Source: Carnobacterium sp. 17-4 (GTDB lineage: Bacteria; Bacillota; Bacilli; Lactobacillales; Carnobacteriaceae). From it: a DNA stretch of 64,000 bases. The number at the start of each line of letters is the position of its first letter. The first letter of the stretch is position 1. Location: NCBI RefSeq assembly GCF_000195575.1, contig NC_015391.1, positions 1 to 64,000 of the forward strand, read 5' to 3'. The position numbers and the translations under genes were made by a program. Shown in pieces: positions 13,132-22,200 of this stretch. Below the pieces are notes generated by a model, which was given only the letters and a program-made list of their open reading frames with translations, was not told the DNA's origin and searched no databases.

Positions 13132-13160
13132 TTGTGTTTCAAGTCCTTTTAAGGTAAAAT
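13132..13160 (+). promoter_or_regulatory. Promoter of dnaB
   Basis: -35 TTGTGT (13132-13137), 17-nt spacer, -10 TAAAAT (13155-13160). Confidence 0.6.
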
Positions 13161-13228
13161 AATAGAATTGAATACAACTATTTTACGGAAAATAATCGTA
13201 CTGTTGATAGTGAAAGGGAGAGAATTTA

Positions 13229-14614
13229 TTGGTACAAGAAGCTTTTCAAGATCGCTTACCACCACAGAGTATAGAGGCAGAACAAGCAGTTTTAGGTTCA
13301 ATATTTTTAGATCCTGAAACGGTTGTCGGTGCTTTAGAATTTATTGAGTCTAAAGATTTTTATCGTCGGGGACATCAATTGATTTTTCAAGCAATGTTAG
13401 AATTAAATAACCATAATGAAGCTATTGATATCGTTACGGTAACCAATGCATTAGAATCTAAAAATCAGTTAGAAGACATTGGTGGAATGGCTTATCTAGC
13501 CGAGTTAGCTGTGTCAGTTCCAACAGCTGCTAATATGGAATATTACGCAAAGATAGTAGAACAAAAAGCTATTTTAAGAAATTTGATCCATACAGCAACA
13601 GATATTGTTACTAAAGGATATGAAGAAGGAGATGAGCTAGCTTCAATTCTAGATGAGGCAGAGCGCAGTATTCTAGAAGTATCTGAAAGACGTAACAGAA
13701 GCGGTTTTTTAGCCATCTCAGACGTGTTGAACAGTTCTATTGCTCAGATAGATCAACTTTATCAAAATAATGAAGAAATTACAGGTTTGCCGACTGGTTA
13801 TCAAGCTTTAGATAAAATGACAGCTGGACTTCAAAAAGAAGAATTGATTATTTTAGCTGCGCGTCCCGCTGTAGGGAAAACGGCATTTGCTTTAAATATT
13901 GCTCAAAATATTGGAACAAAGACGGATGAAACAGTTGCCATTTTTAGTTTAGAAATGGGAGCAGAATCATTGGTCAATCGGATGCTTTGTGCAGAAGGAA
14001 GTATAGATGCTGGCCATTTGAGAACGGGGACATTATCAGAAGAAGAATGGCAAAGCCTGATTGTAGCTATGGGTAGTTTATCAAAAGCCAACATTTACAT
14101 CGATGATACACCAGGGATTAGAATAGCTGAAATTCGTGCTAAATGTCGTCGATTAAAACAAGAAAAAGGTAACCTTGGCTTGGTATTAATTGATTATCTG
14201 CAATTAATTGAAGGTACTGGACGTGAAAGTAGACAACAAGAAGTCTCTGAAATTTCTCGTCAGTTAAAAAAATTAGCAAAAGAATTAAAAGTTCCGGTTA
14301 TAGCGTTGTCCCAATTATCGCGTGGTGTGGAACAACGGCAAGATAAACGTCCAGTTTTAAGTGATATTCGTGAATCTGGATCAATCGAACAAGATGCTGA
14401 TATCGTAGCCTTCTTATACCGTGATGACTATTATGATCGCGAAGAGGGAGAAGATGACGACGATCATGGATCAGCCGGTGAAGACAATGTGATAGAAGTC
14501 ATTATCGAAAAAAACAGAAGTGGTGCCAGGGGTACAGTTAAACTTTTATTTATAAAAGAGTACAATAAGTTTTCTTCATTAAGTTATTATCCAGATGATA
14601 TGGCACAACGCTAA
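13229..14614 (+). CDS. dnaB: Replicative DNA helicase (DnaB family; B. subtilis DnaC)
   Basis: Hexameric 5'-3' helicase that opens the fork and binds primase. The 461 aa have the N-terminal primase-interaction domain (about 1-120, PPQSIEAEQAVLGSI), a linker helix, and the RecA-like motor with Walker A ARPAVGKTAF near residue 211, Walker B LVLIDYLQLI and the arginine-finger region RSGARGTVKL. Acidic insert EEGEDDDDHG lies near the C terminus. Start is TTG 13229 with Shine-Dalgarno GGGAG at 13216. No intein. Monocistronic, with a terminator after it. Confidence 0.97.
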   Translation: MVQEAFQDRLPPQSIEAEQAVLGSIFLDPETVVGALEFIESKDFYRRGHQLIFQAMLELNNHNEAIDIVTVTNALESKNQLEDIGGMAYLAELAVSVPTAANMEYYAKIVEQKAILRNLIHTATDIVTKGYEEGDELASILDEAERSILEVSERRNRSGFLAISDVLNSSIAQIDQLYQNNEEITGLPTGYQALDKMTAGLQKEELIILAARPAVGKTAFALNIAQNIGTKTDETVAIFSLEMGAESLVNRMLCAEGSIDAGHLRTGTLSEEEWQSLIVAMGSLSKANIYIDDTPGIRIAEIRAKCRRLKQEKGNLGLVLIDYLQLIEGTGRESRQQEVSEISRQLKKLAKELKVPVIALSQLSRGVEQRQDKRPVLSDIRESGSIEQDADIVAFLYRDDYYDREEGEDDDDHGSAGEDNVIEVIIEKNRSGARGTVKLLFIKEYNKFSSLSYYPDDMAQR

Positions 14615-14659
14615 AAAAGACTCATGCGAAATAATGTTCGCATTTTGTCTTTTTTTTTA
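14615..14659 (+). terminator. Terminator after dnaB
   Basis: Two-part stem: AAAAGAC/GTCTTTT outside and TGCGAA/TTCGCA inside, then a long T run. Confidence 0.75.
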
Positions 14660-14673
14660 AGAAATAAAAAATT

Positions 14674-14758
14674 AATGTTCGTTTATTTCGGTTTTTTTAG
14701 TTAAAATAAAATTAAATATTCGTTTTTTGTTGAAACAATCATCATTTACTGCTAAAAT
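14674..14758 (+). promoter_or_regulatory. purA promoter with two candidate PurR boxes
   Basis: -35 TTGAAA (14730-14735), 17-nt spacer, -10 TAAAAT (14753-14758). Just upstream are two direct copies of an AATRTTCGTTTWT motif, AATGTTCGTTTAT (14674-14686) and AATATTCGTTTTT (14715-14727), 41 bp apart. The reverse complement resembles the CGAA-centred PurBox bound by Gram-positive PurR. The promoter is clear; the operator call is an inference. Confidence 0.55.
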
Positions 14759-14799
14759 TAATAAGTATTTGGGTAAAAAAAAATTAATGAGGTGTTCAT

Positions 14800-16092
14800 A
14801 TGTCTTCAGTAGTAGTCGTTGGTACACAATGGGGCGATGAAGGAAAAGGTAAAATTACGGACTTTCTAAGTGAAAACGCGGAAGTCATTGCACGTTATCA
14901 AGGTGGTGACAATGCCGGACACACTATTCAATTTGATGGTGAAACTTACAAATTGCATTTAATCCCATCAGGAATTTTCTCTAAAGATAAAATCAGTGTT
15001 ATTGGAAATGGTGTTGTTGTAAACCCTAAAGCACTTATTAAAGAGTTAGCTTATTTACATGACAAAGGAATAACAACAGAGAATCTACGTATTTCTGATC
15101 GTGCTCATGTTATCCTGCCTTACCATATTCAATTAGATCAATTACAAGAAGATTCTAAAGGCGATCAAAAACTTGGAACAACGATCAAAGGAATTGGACC
15201 AGCATATATGGATAAAGCGGCTCGTATTGGTATCCGAATTGCTGATTTACTAGATAAAGAAATTTTTGAAGAACGCTTACGCATTAATTTGGAAGAAAAA
15301 AATCGTAGTTTTGTAAAAATGTATGATTCTACTGCAATTGACTTTGAAGATGTTTTCGAAGAGTATTATCAATATGGCCAAGAACTTAAACAGTATGTTT
15401 GTGATACATCAGTAGTATTAAATGATGCTTTAGATGATGGTAAACGTGTCTTATTTGAGGGAGCTCAAGGGGTTATGTTGGATATTGATCAAGGGACGTA
15501 TCCATTCGTTACTTCTTCTAATCCAGTAGCTGGTGGAGTAACTATCGGTAGTGGTGTTGGTCCTTCAAAAATTGATAAAGTAGTTGGCGTATGTAAAGCC
15601 TACACTTCACGTGTTGGAGACGGTCCGTTCCCAACAGAATTATTTGACGAAGTAGGACAACGTATCCGTGATGTTGGTCGTGAATATGGTACAACTACTG
15701 GACGTCCACGTCGTATTGGTTGGTTTGATACTGTAGTGATGCGTCATTCAAAACGAGTATCTGGAATCACTAATCTTTCTTTAAACTCAATTGATGTTTT
15801 AAGTGGTTTAGAGACGGTTAAGATCTGTACAGCTTATGAACGCAATGGAGAAGAAATTTTACATTATCCAGCAAGTTTAAAAGAGTTAGCTGAATGTACG
15901 CCAATCTACGAAGAATTACCAGGTTGGAGTGAAGATATTACCAAATGTCGTACTTTAGCAGAGCTTCCTGAAAATGCAAGAAATTATGTACATCGTATTT
16001 CTGAATTAGTAGGTGTTCGTATTTCAACGTTCTCAGTTGGACCTGACCGCGACCAAACAAACATCTTAGAAAGTGTTTGGGCACAAGTATAA
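14800..16092 (+). CDS. purA: Adenylosuccinate synthetase
   Basis: Condenses IMP and aspartate with GTP to adenylosuccinate, the first committed step to AMP. The 430 aa start with the P-loop WGDEGKGK (11-18), then [24 protein letters not shown] shortened as [11 protein letters not shown], the IMP-binding [10 protein letters not shown] and [12 protein letters not shown] motifs and the C-terminal GPDRDQT. GAGGTG precedes ATG 14800. Gene order dnaB-purA is typical of Firmicutes. Upstream PurR-like boxes suggest control by purine supply. Confidence 0.97.
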   Translation: MSSVVVVGTQWGDEGKGKITDFLSENAEVIARYQGGDNAGHTIQFDGETYKLHLIPSGIFSKDKISVIGNGVVVNPKALIKELAYLHDKGITTENLRISDRAHVILPYHIQLDQLQEDSKGDQKLGTTIKGIGPAYMDKAARIGIRIADLLDKEIFEERLRINLEEKNRSFVKMYDSTAIDFEDVFEEYYQYGQELKQYVCDTSVVLNDALDDGKRVLFEGAQGVMLDIDQGTYPFVTSSNPVAGGVTIGSGVGPSKIDKVVGVCKAYTSRVGDGPFPTELFDEVGQRIRDVGREYGTTTGRPRRIGWFDTVVMRHSKRVSGITNLSLNSIDVLSGLETVKICTAYERNGEEILHYPASLKELAECTPIYEELPGWSEDITKCRTLAELPENARNYVHRISELVGVRISTFSVGPDRDQTNILESVWAQV

Positions 16093-16100
16093 TAAATTAT

Positions 16101-16143
16101 AGATTAACCAAGCAAAAGCTTTTTTGTTTGGTTAATCTTTTTT
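16101..16143 (+). terminator. Terminator after purA
   Basis: AGATTAACCAAGCAAA (16101-16116) pairs with TTTGTTTGGTTAATCT (16123-16138) with one mismatch, then T-rich DNA. Confidence 0.88.
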
Positions 16144-16244
16144 ATTTAATAAAAGTTAGAAAAAGGATCTTTTTCGGCTATTTTTTTTACATAAAAACAA
16201 TAAAATGTGTTAAACTATATTTTGTAAGAAAAAAGGTAAAAAAT

Positions 16245-16317
<73 letters not shown>

Positions 16318-16334
16318 TTGGGTGCCAAACCCAC

Positions 16335-16392
16335 GAGACGAATAAACGTTGGTGCGAAAGCATTTCGAAAACGTTTATTGCGTCTCTTTTTT
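16335..16392 (+). terminator. Terminator after tRNA-Lys
   Basis: GAGACGAATAAACGTT (16335-16350) pairs with AACGTTTATTGCGTCTC (16370-16386, one bulge), then TTTTTT. Confidence 0.85.
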
Positions 16393-16494
16393 ATTTTCTA
16401 AATATATCTGCGTTGAACTATTTGTAGAAAAATGAAAAGAGATTTATACTGAATAAGAATAAATAGTTAGGATTATATATAAGGAGTGAAGTAA

Positions 16495-17310
16495 GTGGTT
16501 GAGTTTTTTAGTTCTTTAAGTCCTATAGTACAAACGATAATTGCATCGCTTTTTACATGGGGAATGACAGCGTTAGGAGCTGCTTTAGTATTTTCTACTA
16601 AAAATGTGAATCAAAAGTTAATGGATGGCATGCTAGGTTTTGCTGGAGGAGTAATGATTGCAGCAAGTTTTTGGTCACTTTTATCACCTGCTATTTCCAT
16701 GGCTGAAAGTGGTCCACTTCCGGCATGGGTGCCTGCAGCTATTGGTTTTATGTTAGGAGGCCTCTTTTTATGGAGTGCGGATAATTTATTGCCCCATTTA
16801 AACCCAAATATGCCTCCATCAGAAGCTGAAGGGGTTAATCCTCAAAAGAGAAAACGAAGTACTTTATTAGTTTTAGCCATTACAATGCACAATATACCAG
16901 AAGGATTAGCAGTAGGGGTCGCATTTGGTTCAGTTGCAGCAGGTAATCCCGAAGCTTCTATCGCAGGTGCAGTTGCTTTAGCTATTGGTATGGGTATTCA
17001 AAATTTTCCAGAAGGAACAGCTGTTTCTATGCCATTAAGACGTGATGGTATGTCCAGAGCCAAAAGTTTTTACTATGGACAACTTTCCGGAGCTGTAGAA
17101 CCACTGGCAGCTATTCTAGGTGTATTAGCTGTTACAGTCATGGAACCGTTACTTCCATATGCACTAAGCTTTGCTGCTGGAGCTATGATTTTTGTTGTTG
17201 CAGAGGAAGTTATACCTGGTTCCCAAGAAAATGGCAATAAAGATTTAGCATCAATGTGGTTGATGATTGGTTTTACAATCATGATGATTTTAGATGTAGC
17301 TCTTGGGTAG
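16495..17310 (+). CDS. ZIP-family divalent metal transporter (ZupT/GufA type)
   Basis: Membrane importer of zinc and related divalent cations. The 271 aa carry about eight membrane helices and both ZIP metal-site motifs: [14 protein letters not shown] in TM4 and [13 protein letters not shown] in TM5, with a further E-rich motif in [11 protein letters not shown]. The loop after TM3 is short and lacks the His-rich stretch seen in some homologues. Start is GTG 16495 with AAGGAG at 16481 (8-nt spacer). Single gene between the tRNA and a bidirectional terminator; metal preference cannot be read from sequence. Confidence 0.9.
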   Translation: MVEFFSSLSPIVQTIIASLFTWGMTALGAALVFSTKNVNQKLMDGMLGFAGGVMIAASFWSLLSPAISMAESGPLPAWVPAAIGFMLGGLFLWSADNLLPHLNPNMPPSEAEGVNPQKRKRSTLLVLAITMHNIPEGLAVGVAFGSVAAGNPEASIAGAVALAIGMGIQNFPEGTAVSMPLRRDGMSRAKSFYYGQLSGAVEPLAAILGVLAVTVMEPLLPYALSFAAGAMIFVVAEEVIPGSQENGNKDLASMWLMIGFTIMMILDVALG

Positions 17311-17351
17311 AAAATGTAAAATCTGTTTACTTAGTTGACCAATTAAAATAG

Positions 17352-17392
17352 AAAAGGGACTCAACAAGTTAATGTTGAGTCCCTTTTTTTTA
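17352..17392. terminator. Bidirectional terminator between ZIP gene and DUF378 gene
   Basis: Perfect stem AAAAGGGACTCAACA (17352-17366) / TGTTGAGTCCCTTTT (17373-17387) with A-run on the left and T-run on the right; serves both convergent genes. Confidence 0.9.
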
Positions 17393-17419
17393 TACGATAT
17401 TTAGTTTTTATAAATAATT

Positions 17420-17635
17420 TTAGTGTCTATCTTTGTGGTTTGAAGTTAATAAAGGGAAGAATTTTAAGGAATACAATGCACATAAACCAACGATGATATA
17501 AACAATTTTAGATAACAATGATGTTTGTCCGCCAAAAATTGTAGCAACGAGATCAAATTCAAATAGTCCAACCAATAGCCAGTTTAAACCGCCAACAATT
17601 AGTAGTGCTAACGCAATACTATCCAATGCTTTCAT
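17420..17635 (-). CDS. DUF378 small membrane protein (YuzA-like)
   Basis: 71-aa protein with two membrane helices (about 5-25 and 42-62) and the family signature LLIVGGLNWLLVGLFEFDLV; the basic His-containing tail SNHKDRH faces one side. Function of DUF378 is unknown. ATG is preceded on the - strand by AAGGAGG. Single gene, convergent with the ZIP transporter and divergent from the amylase. Confidence 0.85.
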   Translation of the reverse strand: MKALDSIALALLIVGGLNWLLVGLFEFDLVATIFGGQTSLLSKIVYIIVGLCALYSLKFFPLLTSNHKDRH

Positions 17636-17833
17636 CTAGATAACCTCCTTTATTTGATAAAGTAACTATACTTGGTTTAGAATTAATTGTCGATTAATGT
17701 GACTTGAAAAAGAAATTCTTGTTATTATTCTTTTTGATGGAAAAATGGTAAAATTACTAAAGTATAATTTTGAAAAGGCAAGAGATTAAATAAGTGGGTA
17801 AATAACGGATTAGTGATCGAAAGGATGAAGACC

Positions 17834-19294
17834 ATGTATAAAAATGGACTGATGATGCAGTATTTCGAATGGTACGTAGAAAATGATGGGAAACATTGGA
17901 AACGGTTAAAAGAAGATGCAAAACACCTACATGAAATAGGTGTAACAAGTGTATGGATCCCACCTTGCTTTAAAGGTATGGATAAAAATGATAACGGATA
18001 TGGTATTTATGATTTGTATGATTTAGGGGAATTTGATCAAAAAGGCACTGTACGTACTAAATATGGCACCAAGGAAGAACTAATTGCAGCTATTGAAGAA
18101 TTACATAAATACGAGATACAAGTCTATGCAGATATCGTTTTAAATCATAAAGCAGGTGCAGATGGAACTGAACGATTTAAAGCAGTTGAAGTGAACCCGG
18201 ATGATCGTAATCAAAAGATTAGTGAAGCTTATGAAATTGAAGGATGGACAGAGTTTACGTTCCCAGGCAGAAAAGGAAAGTATTCTGATTTTCACTGGCA
18301 CTGGTATCATTTTTCTGGAACAGATTACAATCAAGAAAATGAAAAAAAAGCTATTTACCGTATTGAAGGTCAACATAAAGGTTGGGCAGATGATGAGACG
18401 GTAGATAATGAATACGGAAACTACGATTACTTGATGTTTGCTGATATTGATTATAGTCATCCTGAAGTCGTTGAAGAAACAAAAAAATGGGCTAACTGGT
18501 TTATTGAAGAAACTGGAGTGGATGGATTTAGGTTAGATGCTGTTAAACATATAAATGAGAAATTTATTTATGAACTTCGTGAAAGTATAGAAGCTAACTT
18601 TGGCAGACAGTTTTTTATAGTAGGAGAATATTGGGACCAAAATTATACAAATTTGAATAGTTATTTAGATAGTCAAGATTACAAGTTGGATTTATTTGAT
18701 GTAGGATTACACCATCAATTAGAAAAAGCTTCGAAAATGGGTCAAAACTTTGATTTAACACATTTATTTGATCAAACATTAATTAAAAACAATCCAATGC
18801 AAGCTGTAACATTTGTAGACAATCATGATTCACAGCCAAATCAATCACTTGAATCATTTGTTGAACCTTGGTTTAAACCTATAGCTTATGGAGTCATCTT
18901 ATTAAGGAAAGAAGGATATCCTGTACTCTTTTATGGTGATTACTATGGTATAAAGGGAGAAAATCCTATTGAGCCGCATCGTGAAGTGATTGATAAATTA
19001 CTTTATGTAAAAAAACACTATGCATATGGAGAGCAAACGGATTATTTTGACCATCATAATTGCATTGGTTGGACGCGTTCAGGAAATGAAGAGTACCCCA
19101 TAGGATGTTCTATAGTCATTTCAAATAGTGATGCTGGTTATAAAGATATGTTTGTAGGAAAAGAAAAAGTGGGATTTGTTTATGAAGATTATTTAGGCAA
19201 TTGTGCGGAGACAGTAACTATTGATGAAGAAGGAAATGGTCATTTTCTTGTAGAAGCTGGATCCATATCTGTATGGGTTAATAGAAAAGAATAA
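17834..19294 (+). CDS. Cytoplasmic alpha-amylase (GH13, AmyA type)
   Basis: Endo-acting glycosidase for alpha-1,4-glucans. No signal peptide, so it acts inside the cell on maltodextrins or stored glucan, like E. coli AmyA (GH13_5). Catalytic residues in this 486-aa form: nucleophile D235 (GFRLDAVKH), acid/base E265 (GEYWDQN), and D332 (VDNHDSQ); N-terminal LMMQYFEWY and VLNHKAGAD are family-typical. An earlier in-frame GTG (17813) exists, but AAAGGA (17820-17825) is best spaced for ATG 17834. Calcium site residues are not checked. No linked transporter, so substrate supply is unknown. Confidence 0.93.
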   Translation: MYKNGLMMQYFEWYVENDGKHWKRLKEDAKHLHEIGVTSVWIPPCFKGMDKNDNGYGIYDLYDLGEFDQKGTVRTKYGTKEELIAAIEELHKYEIQVYADIVLNHKAGADGTERFKAVEVNPDDRNQKISEAYEIEGWTEFTFPGRKGKYSDFHWHWYHFSGTDYNQENEKKAIYRIEGQHKGWADDETVDNEYGNYDYLMFADIDYSHPEVVEETKKWANWFIEETGVDGFRLDAVKHINEKFIYELRESIEANFGRQFFIVGEYWDQNYTNLNSYLDSQDYKLDLFDVGLHHQLEKASKMGQNFDLTHLFDQTLIKNNPMQAVTFVDNHDSQPNQSLESFVEPWFKPIAYGVILLRKEGYPVLFYGDYYGIKGENPIEPHREVIDKLLYVKKHYAYGEQTDYFDHHNCIGWTRSGNEEYPIGCSIVISNSDAGYKDMFVGKEKVGFVYEDYLGNCAETVTIDEEGNGHFLVEAGSISVWVNRKE

Positions 19295-19323
19295 TTGAAC
19301 CAAAAGAAAAAGATCTAGCTGTT

Positions 19324-19373
19324 GCTTAACTAATGAATAGAGCGTTTCAGTCTATTCATTAGTTAAGCTTTTT
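19324..19373 (+). terminator. Terminator after the amylase gene
   Basis: Perfect 18-bp stem GCTTAACTAATGAATAGA / TCTATTCATTAGTTAAGC with loop GCGTTTCAG, then five T. Confidence 0.92.
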
Positions 19374-19452
19374 GTATTCTTATTTTCTGATTACTTAAGA
19401 GGATTGATTAAGTAGTTTGTCTATAGTAAGCTTATAAGTAATTAAATGTTTT

Positions 19453-19590
19453 GCAGGGGGACACATGTGTGTTGAGAAGGTTAAAACCTGACCCTTAGAA
19501 CCTGTTAGTTAACACTGACGTAGGGAGCACTATGTACATATGTATTAAATTATACGTACTAGCTCTCCATTTTTATGGGGAGCTTTTCTT
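19453..19590 (+). promoter_or_regulatory. TPP riboswitch 1 with intrinsic terminator
   Basis: Aptamer 19453-19528 has the thi-box core: GTTGAGAAGG, ACCTGACCCTTAGAACCTG and GACGTAGGGAG, all conserved TPP-binding segments. An expression platform follows: AGCTCTCCAT (19561-19570) pairs with ATGGGGAGCT (19575-19584), then TTTTCTTTT. When TPP is bound the terminator should form and stop transcription. It is followed by a second near-identical unit rather than by a gene. Confidence 0.93.
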
Positions 19591-19607
19591 TTGTAAAACT
19601 TTTAATT

Positions 19608-19741
19608 GCGGGGGGACACACGTGTGTTGAGAAGGTTAAAACCTGACCCTTAGAACCTGTTAGTTAATACTGACGTAGGGAGCGATTAGTGGTTTTCTTA
19701 TACACTTTTTTAGTCTCTACAATTTTTGTAGAGGCCTTTTT
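19608..19741 (+). promoter_or_regulatory. TPP riboswitch 2 with intrinsic terminator
   Basis: Aptamer 19608-19683 is identical to riboswitch 1 at 73 of 76 positions; the changes are at offsets 3, 14 and 61. Its own, unrelated terminator is CTCTACAA (19715-19722) / TTGTAGAG (19726-19733) followed by GCCTTTTT. The two units act in series on thiM-thiD-thiE, which should give a steeper response to TPP than one switch. Confidence 0.93.
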
Positions 19742-19792
19742 GCGTACATCCAAAATAAAGGAGGTCTGAGAGTCATATTTTGTTGAAATGAA

Positions 19793-19876
19793 ATGACAAA
19801 CAGAATGTTAGGACTAAATAAAATTAAGAATTCAATTATTCAGATGGTAGACAAAGAACAAGAGAAAGAGGAATGA
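19793..19876 (+). CDS. Possible 27-aa leader ORF before thiM
   Basis: ATG 19793 opens a 27-codon frame (starts MTNRMLGLNKIKN, ends KEQEKEE) that stops 3 nt before the thiM ATG. It has no good ribosome site of its own; an AAAGGAGG at 19756-19763 lies 29 nt upstream with no usable start near it. The orphan ribosome site hints that a longer gene once stood here. It may not be translated. Confidence 0.25.
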   Translation: MTNRMLGLNKIKNSIIQMVDKEQEKEE

Positions 19877-19879
19877 AAA

Positions 19880-20626
19880 ATGTTATCACAAATAAAAAAG
19901 ACAGCTCCTTTAGTGCATTGCATGACAAACTATGTGGTCGCTAATTTTACGGCGAATGGTTTACTTGCAGTCGGTGCTTCACCTATTATGGCTGATGAAG
20001 TGAACGAGGTAACTGAAATAGTGTCGATTGCTCAAGCTTTACTTATTAATATTGGTACTGTGAATGACCGTACAGCAGAAGCTATGTTGCTAGCTGGGGG
20101 AAAAGCCAATGAATTATCCATTCCTATTGTGTTGGATCCTGTAGGCGTTGGTTCTACAAGTTATCGAAAACAATTGGTTCAGCTACTTTTAAAGAATATT
20201 CAATTTAATTTGATTCGGTGTAATGCAGGAGAATTAGCAGCAATTGCGGGAGAGGTTTGGCAATCAAAAGGTGTAGATAGTGGCACAGGTGAAATAGATA
20301 TTGCTCTAGTAGCAAAACGAATTGCTTTGCAATATAGGTGTTTGGTTATTGTAACAGGTAAATCAGATTTTATAACAAATGGACATGAGGGATTATACGT
20401 TTCAGGAGGCAAAGAAATAGCAACACATATTACAGGTACAGGGTGTTTATTAAGTGCTATCTGTGCAGCGTCTCTTGCTAGTGGAGGTGCAACAAATCAA
20501 CTGCAGAATTTAGTAACAACGCTAAAAGACTACAAACAAGCTGCTGAACAAAGTACAAATAAAGTAGGGGATTTTGCCTTGCAATTTATGAACAGATTAC
20601 AAGAGTTAGCGGAGGTTGAGAGATGA
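19880..20626 (+). CDS. thiM: Hydroxyethylthiazole kinase
   Basis: Phosphorylates 4-methyl-5-(2-hydroxyethyl)thiazole for thiamine salvage. The 248 aa match the ribokinase-like ThiM family: PLVHCMTNYVVANFTANGLL with the substrate-contact region, GASPIMAD, PIVLDPVGVGST, and the anion-hole motif TGTGCLLSAI with the catalytic Cys region near residue 190. Slightly shorter than the usual 260-270 aa. First gene of the TPP-controlled operon; its stop overlaps thiD (ATGA). No thiazole synthesis genes are near, so this is salvage only. Confidence 0.96.
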   Translation: MLSQIKKTAPLVHCMTNYVVANFTANGLLAVGASPIMADEVNEVTEIVSIAQALLINIGTVNDRTAEAMLLAGGKANELSIPIVLDPVGVGSTSYRKQLVQLLLKNIQFNLIRCNAGELAAIAGEVWQSKGVDSGTGEIDIALVAKRIALQYRCLVIVTGKSDFITNGHEGLYVSGGKEIATHITGTGCLLSAICAASLASGGATNQLQNLVTTLKDYKQAAEQSTNKVGDFALQFMNRLQELAEVER

Positions 20627-21444
20627 TTGCATTAACAGTTGCTGGATCAGATTCAGGTGGTGGTGCTGGAATTCAAGCAGATTTAAAAACATTTCAAGAA
20701 CTTGGTGTATTTGGGACAACAGTTATTACAGCATTAACTGACCAAAATACACTAGGAGTCCACGGTATTTTTGAAGTACCATCAAGTTTTGTACAGCAAC
20801 AATTACAAACTGTGCTGGATGATTTCTCTATAAAAGCCATTAAAACCGGTATGTTGTTTTCAACTGAAATTATTGAAGTTGTAGCTAAAATTATACAACA
20901 ACAAAATATTCCGTTGATCGTTGATCCTGTAATGATCGCAAAAGGTGGAGCAAGTCTTTTACAGGATGTAGCAGTAAAAACGTTAATAGAAAAACTTTTT
21001 CCTTATACAACAATCTGCACACCAAATATCCCTGAGGCAGAACTGTTAACAGGTAGACAAATTAAAAATGTTGAAGATATCGAAAAAGCTGCACAGGAGA
21101 TTCTTCAAATGGGAGTTGAATGTGTGGTTATCAAAGGAGGACATTTAGATGGAGAATACGCAACAGACAGAGTGTATTCCCGTCTGAACTCTTTTTCGAT
21201 AACTACCCCTCGTATCCAAACAAAAGATACTCATGGGACAGGCTGTACATTCTCAGCAGCACTTACAGCAAATATAGCAAAAGGACTATCGATAAAGGAA
21301 TCGATCATTGAGGCGAAAAAATTTATTCATTTAGCCATTGCTACTCCTCTTCATATTGGACATGGACATGGACATGGACCAACAAATCACTTTGCTTATA
21401 ATTGTCAGCAAGGAATCTGTGAGGTAGAAGTAAGTGAATTATAA
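20623..21444 (+). CDS. thiD: Hydroxymethylpyrimidine (phosphate) kinase
   Basis: Phosphorylates HMP to HMP-P and HMP-PP. The 273 aa show the ribokinase-like start MIALTVAGSDSGGGAGIQADLK, VVDPVM-type LIVDPVMIAKGG, VVIKGGH and the phosphate-loop DTHGTGCTFSAA. The C-terminal segment HIGHGHGHGPTNHF contains a short in-frame expansion of a HG dipeptide encoded by repeated GGACAT units. Coupled to thiM by a 4-base overlap and to thiE by an 11-base overlap. Confidence 0.96.
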   Translation: MIALTVAGSDSGGGAGIQADLKTFQELGVFGTTVITALTDQNTLGVHGIFEVPSSFVQQQLQTVLDDFSIKAIKTGMLFSTEIIEVVAKIIQQQNIPLIVDPVMIAKGGASLLQDVAVKTLIEKLFPYTTICTPNIPEAELLTGRQIKNVEDIEKAAQEILQMGVECVVIKGGHLDGEYATDRVYSRLNSFSITTPRIQTKDTHGTGCTFSAALTANIAKGLSIKESIIEAKKFIHLAIATPLHIGHGHGHGPTNHFAYNCQQGICEVEVSEL

Positions 21445-22069
21445 TATATTGAGCGTCTATTTTATTATGGGGACAATGAACTGCACAAAAGATCCTTTGA
21501 AAATACTTGAAGAAGCATTGGAAGCAGGTATTACATGTTTCCAATTACGTGAAAAAGGTGAAGGGGCACTAACAGGTAGCGTTTATGAAGAGTTTGCCCG
21601 TGCTTGCCAAAAAATGTGTCTAGCATACCAAGTGCCTTTTATCATCAACGATGATGTTGAACTCGCACTCAAACTAGATGCTGATGGTATCCATATTGGA
21701 CAAGAAGATCTAGCTCTTTCTACATTTCGTAAACAAGCGAAAGGAAAAATAATAGGCGTTTCTGTACACAATTCTAGAGAAATGGAACAGGCGATACTTA
21801 GTGGAGCAGATTATGTGGGAATTGGACCAATCTATAAAACGCAATCTAAAAAAGATGCGAAACCTCCTGCTGGATTGCATTTTTTAAAGGCTATGCGAAA
21901 ACAATGTAGCAACTTCCCAATCGTTGGTATAGGAGGAATTACAGAAGAAAATGCTAGTGAGGTTCGTTCCTCAGGAGCAGATGGTGTGTCTGTAATTTCA
22001 GTTATCTGTCATAGTAAAGATATTGGGCAAACGGTTAAGAATCTCCTTCTAACGAAAAAAATAAATTAA
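21434..22069 (+). CDS. thiE: Thiamine phosphate synthase
   Basis: Joins HMP-PP and thiazole phosphate to thiamine phosphate, completing the salvage operon. The 211-aa TIM barrel carries CFQLREKG, FIINDDVELAL, DGIHIGQEDL, the pyrophosphate loop VSVHNSREM, YVGIGPIYKTQSKKDA and the glycine-rich GIGGITEENA. Start GTG 21434, inside the thiD end, with GAGGTAGAAG upstream. Closed by a strong bidirectional terminator. thiL or a kinase to make TPP is not in the window. Confidence 0.95.
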   Translation: MNYNILSVYFIMGTMNCTKDPLKILEEALEAGITCFQLREKGEGALTGSVYEEFARACQKMCLAYQVPFIINDDVELALKLDADGIHIGQEDLALSTFRKQAKGKIIGVSVHNSREMEQAILSGADYVGIGPIYKTQSKKDAKPPAGLHFLKAMRKQCSNFPIVGIGGITEENASEVRSSGADGVSVISVICHSKDIGQTVKNLLLTKKIN

Positions 22070-22119
22070 TTGTTTTATGGGATACTAGTTACCGCTTCTC
22101 TATTATTTAAATAGTAATA

Positions 22120-22170
22120 AAAAAACAACATTCCCGCTAATGATTGCTCATTAGCGGGAATGTTGTTTTT
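22120..22170. terminator. Bidirectional terminator between thiE and ytxH
   Basis: AAAAACAACATTCCCGCTAA-TGA pairs perfectly with TCA-TTAGCGGGAATGTTGTTTTT; A and T runs on both sides serve the convergent genes. Confidence 0.92.
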
Positions 22171-22200
22171 AAGAATTTTTACTTTAAGTTCTTTTTACGT

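Noticed and set aside
21352-21376. Short GGACAT repeats near the thiD 3' end
   Set aside because: They encode a GH-rich stretch within the normal ThiD C terminus; too short to be a phase-variable tract.
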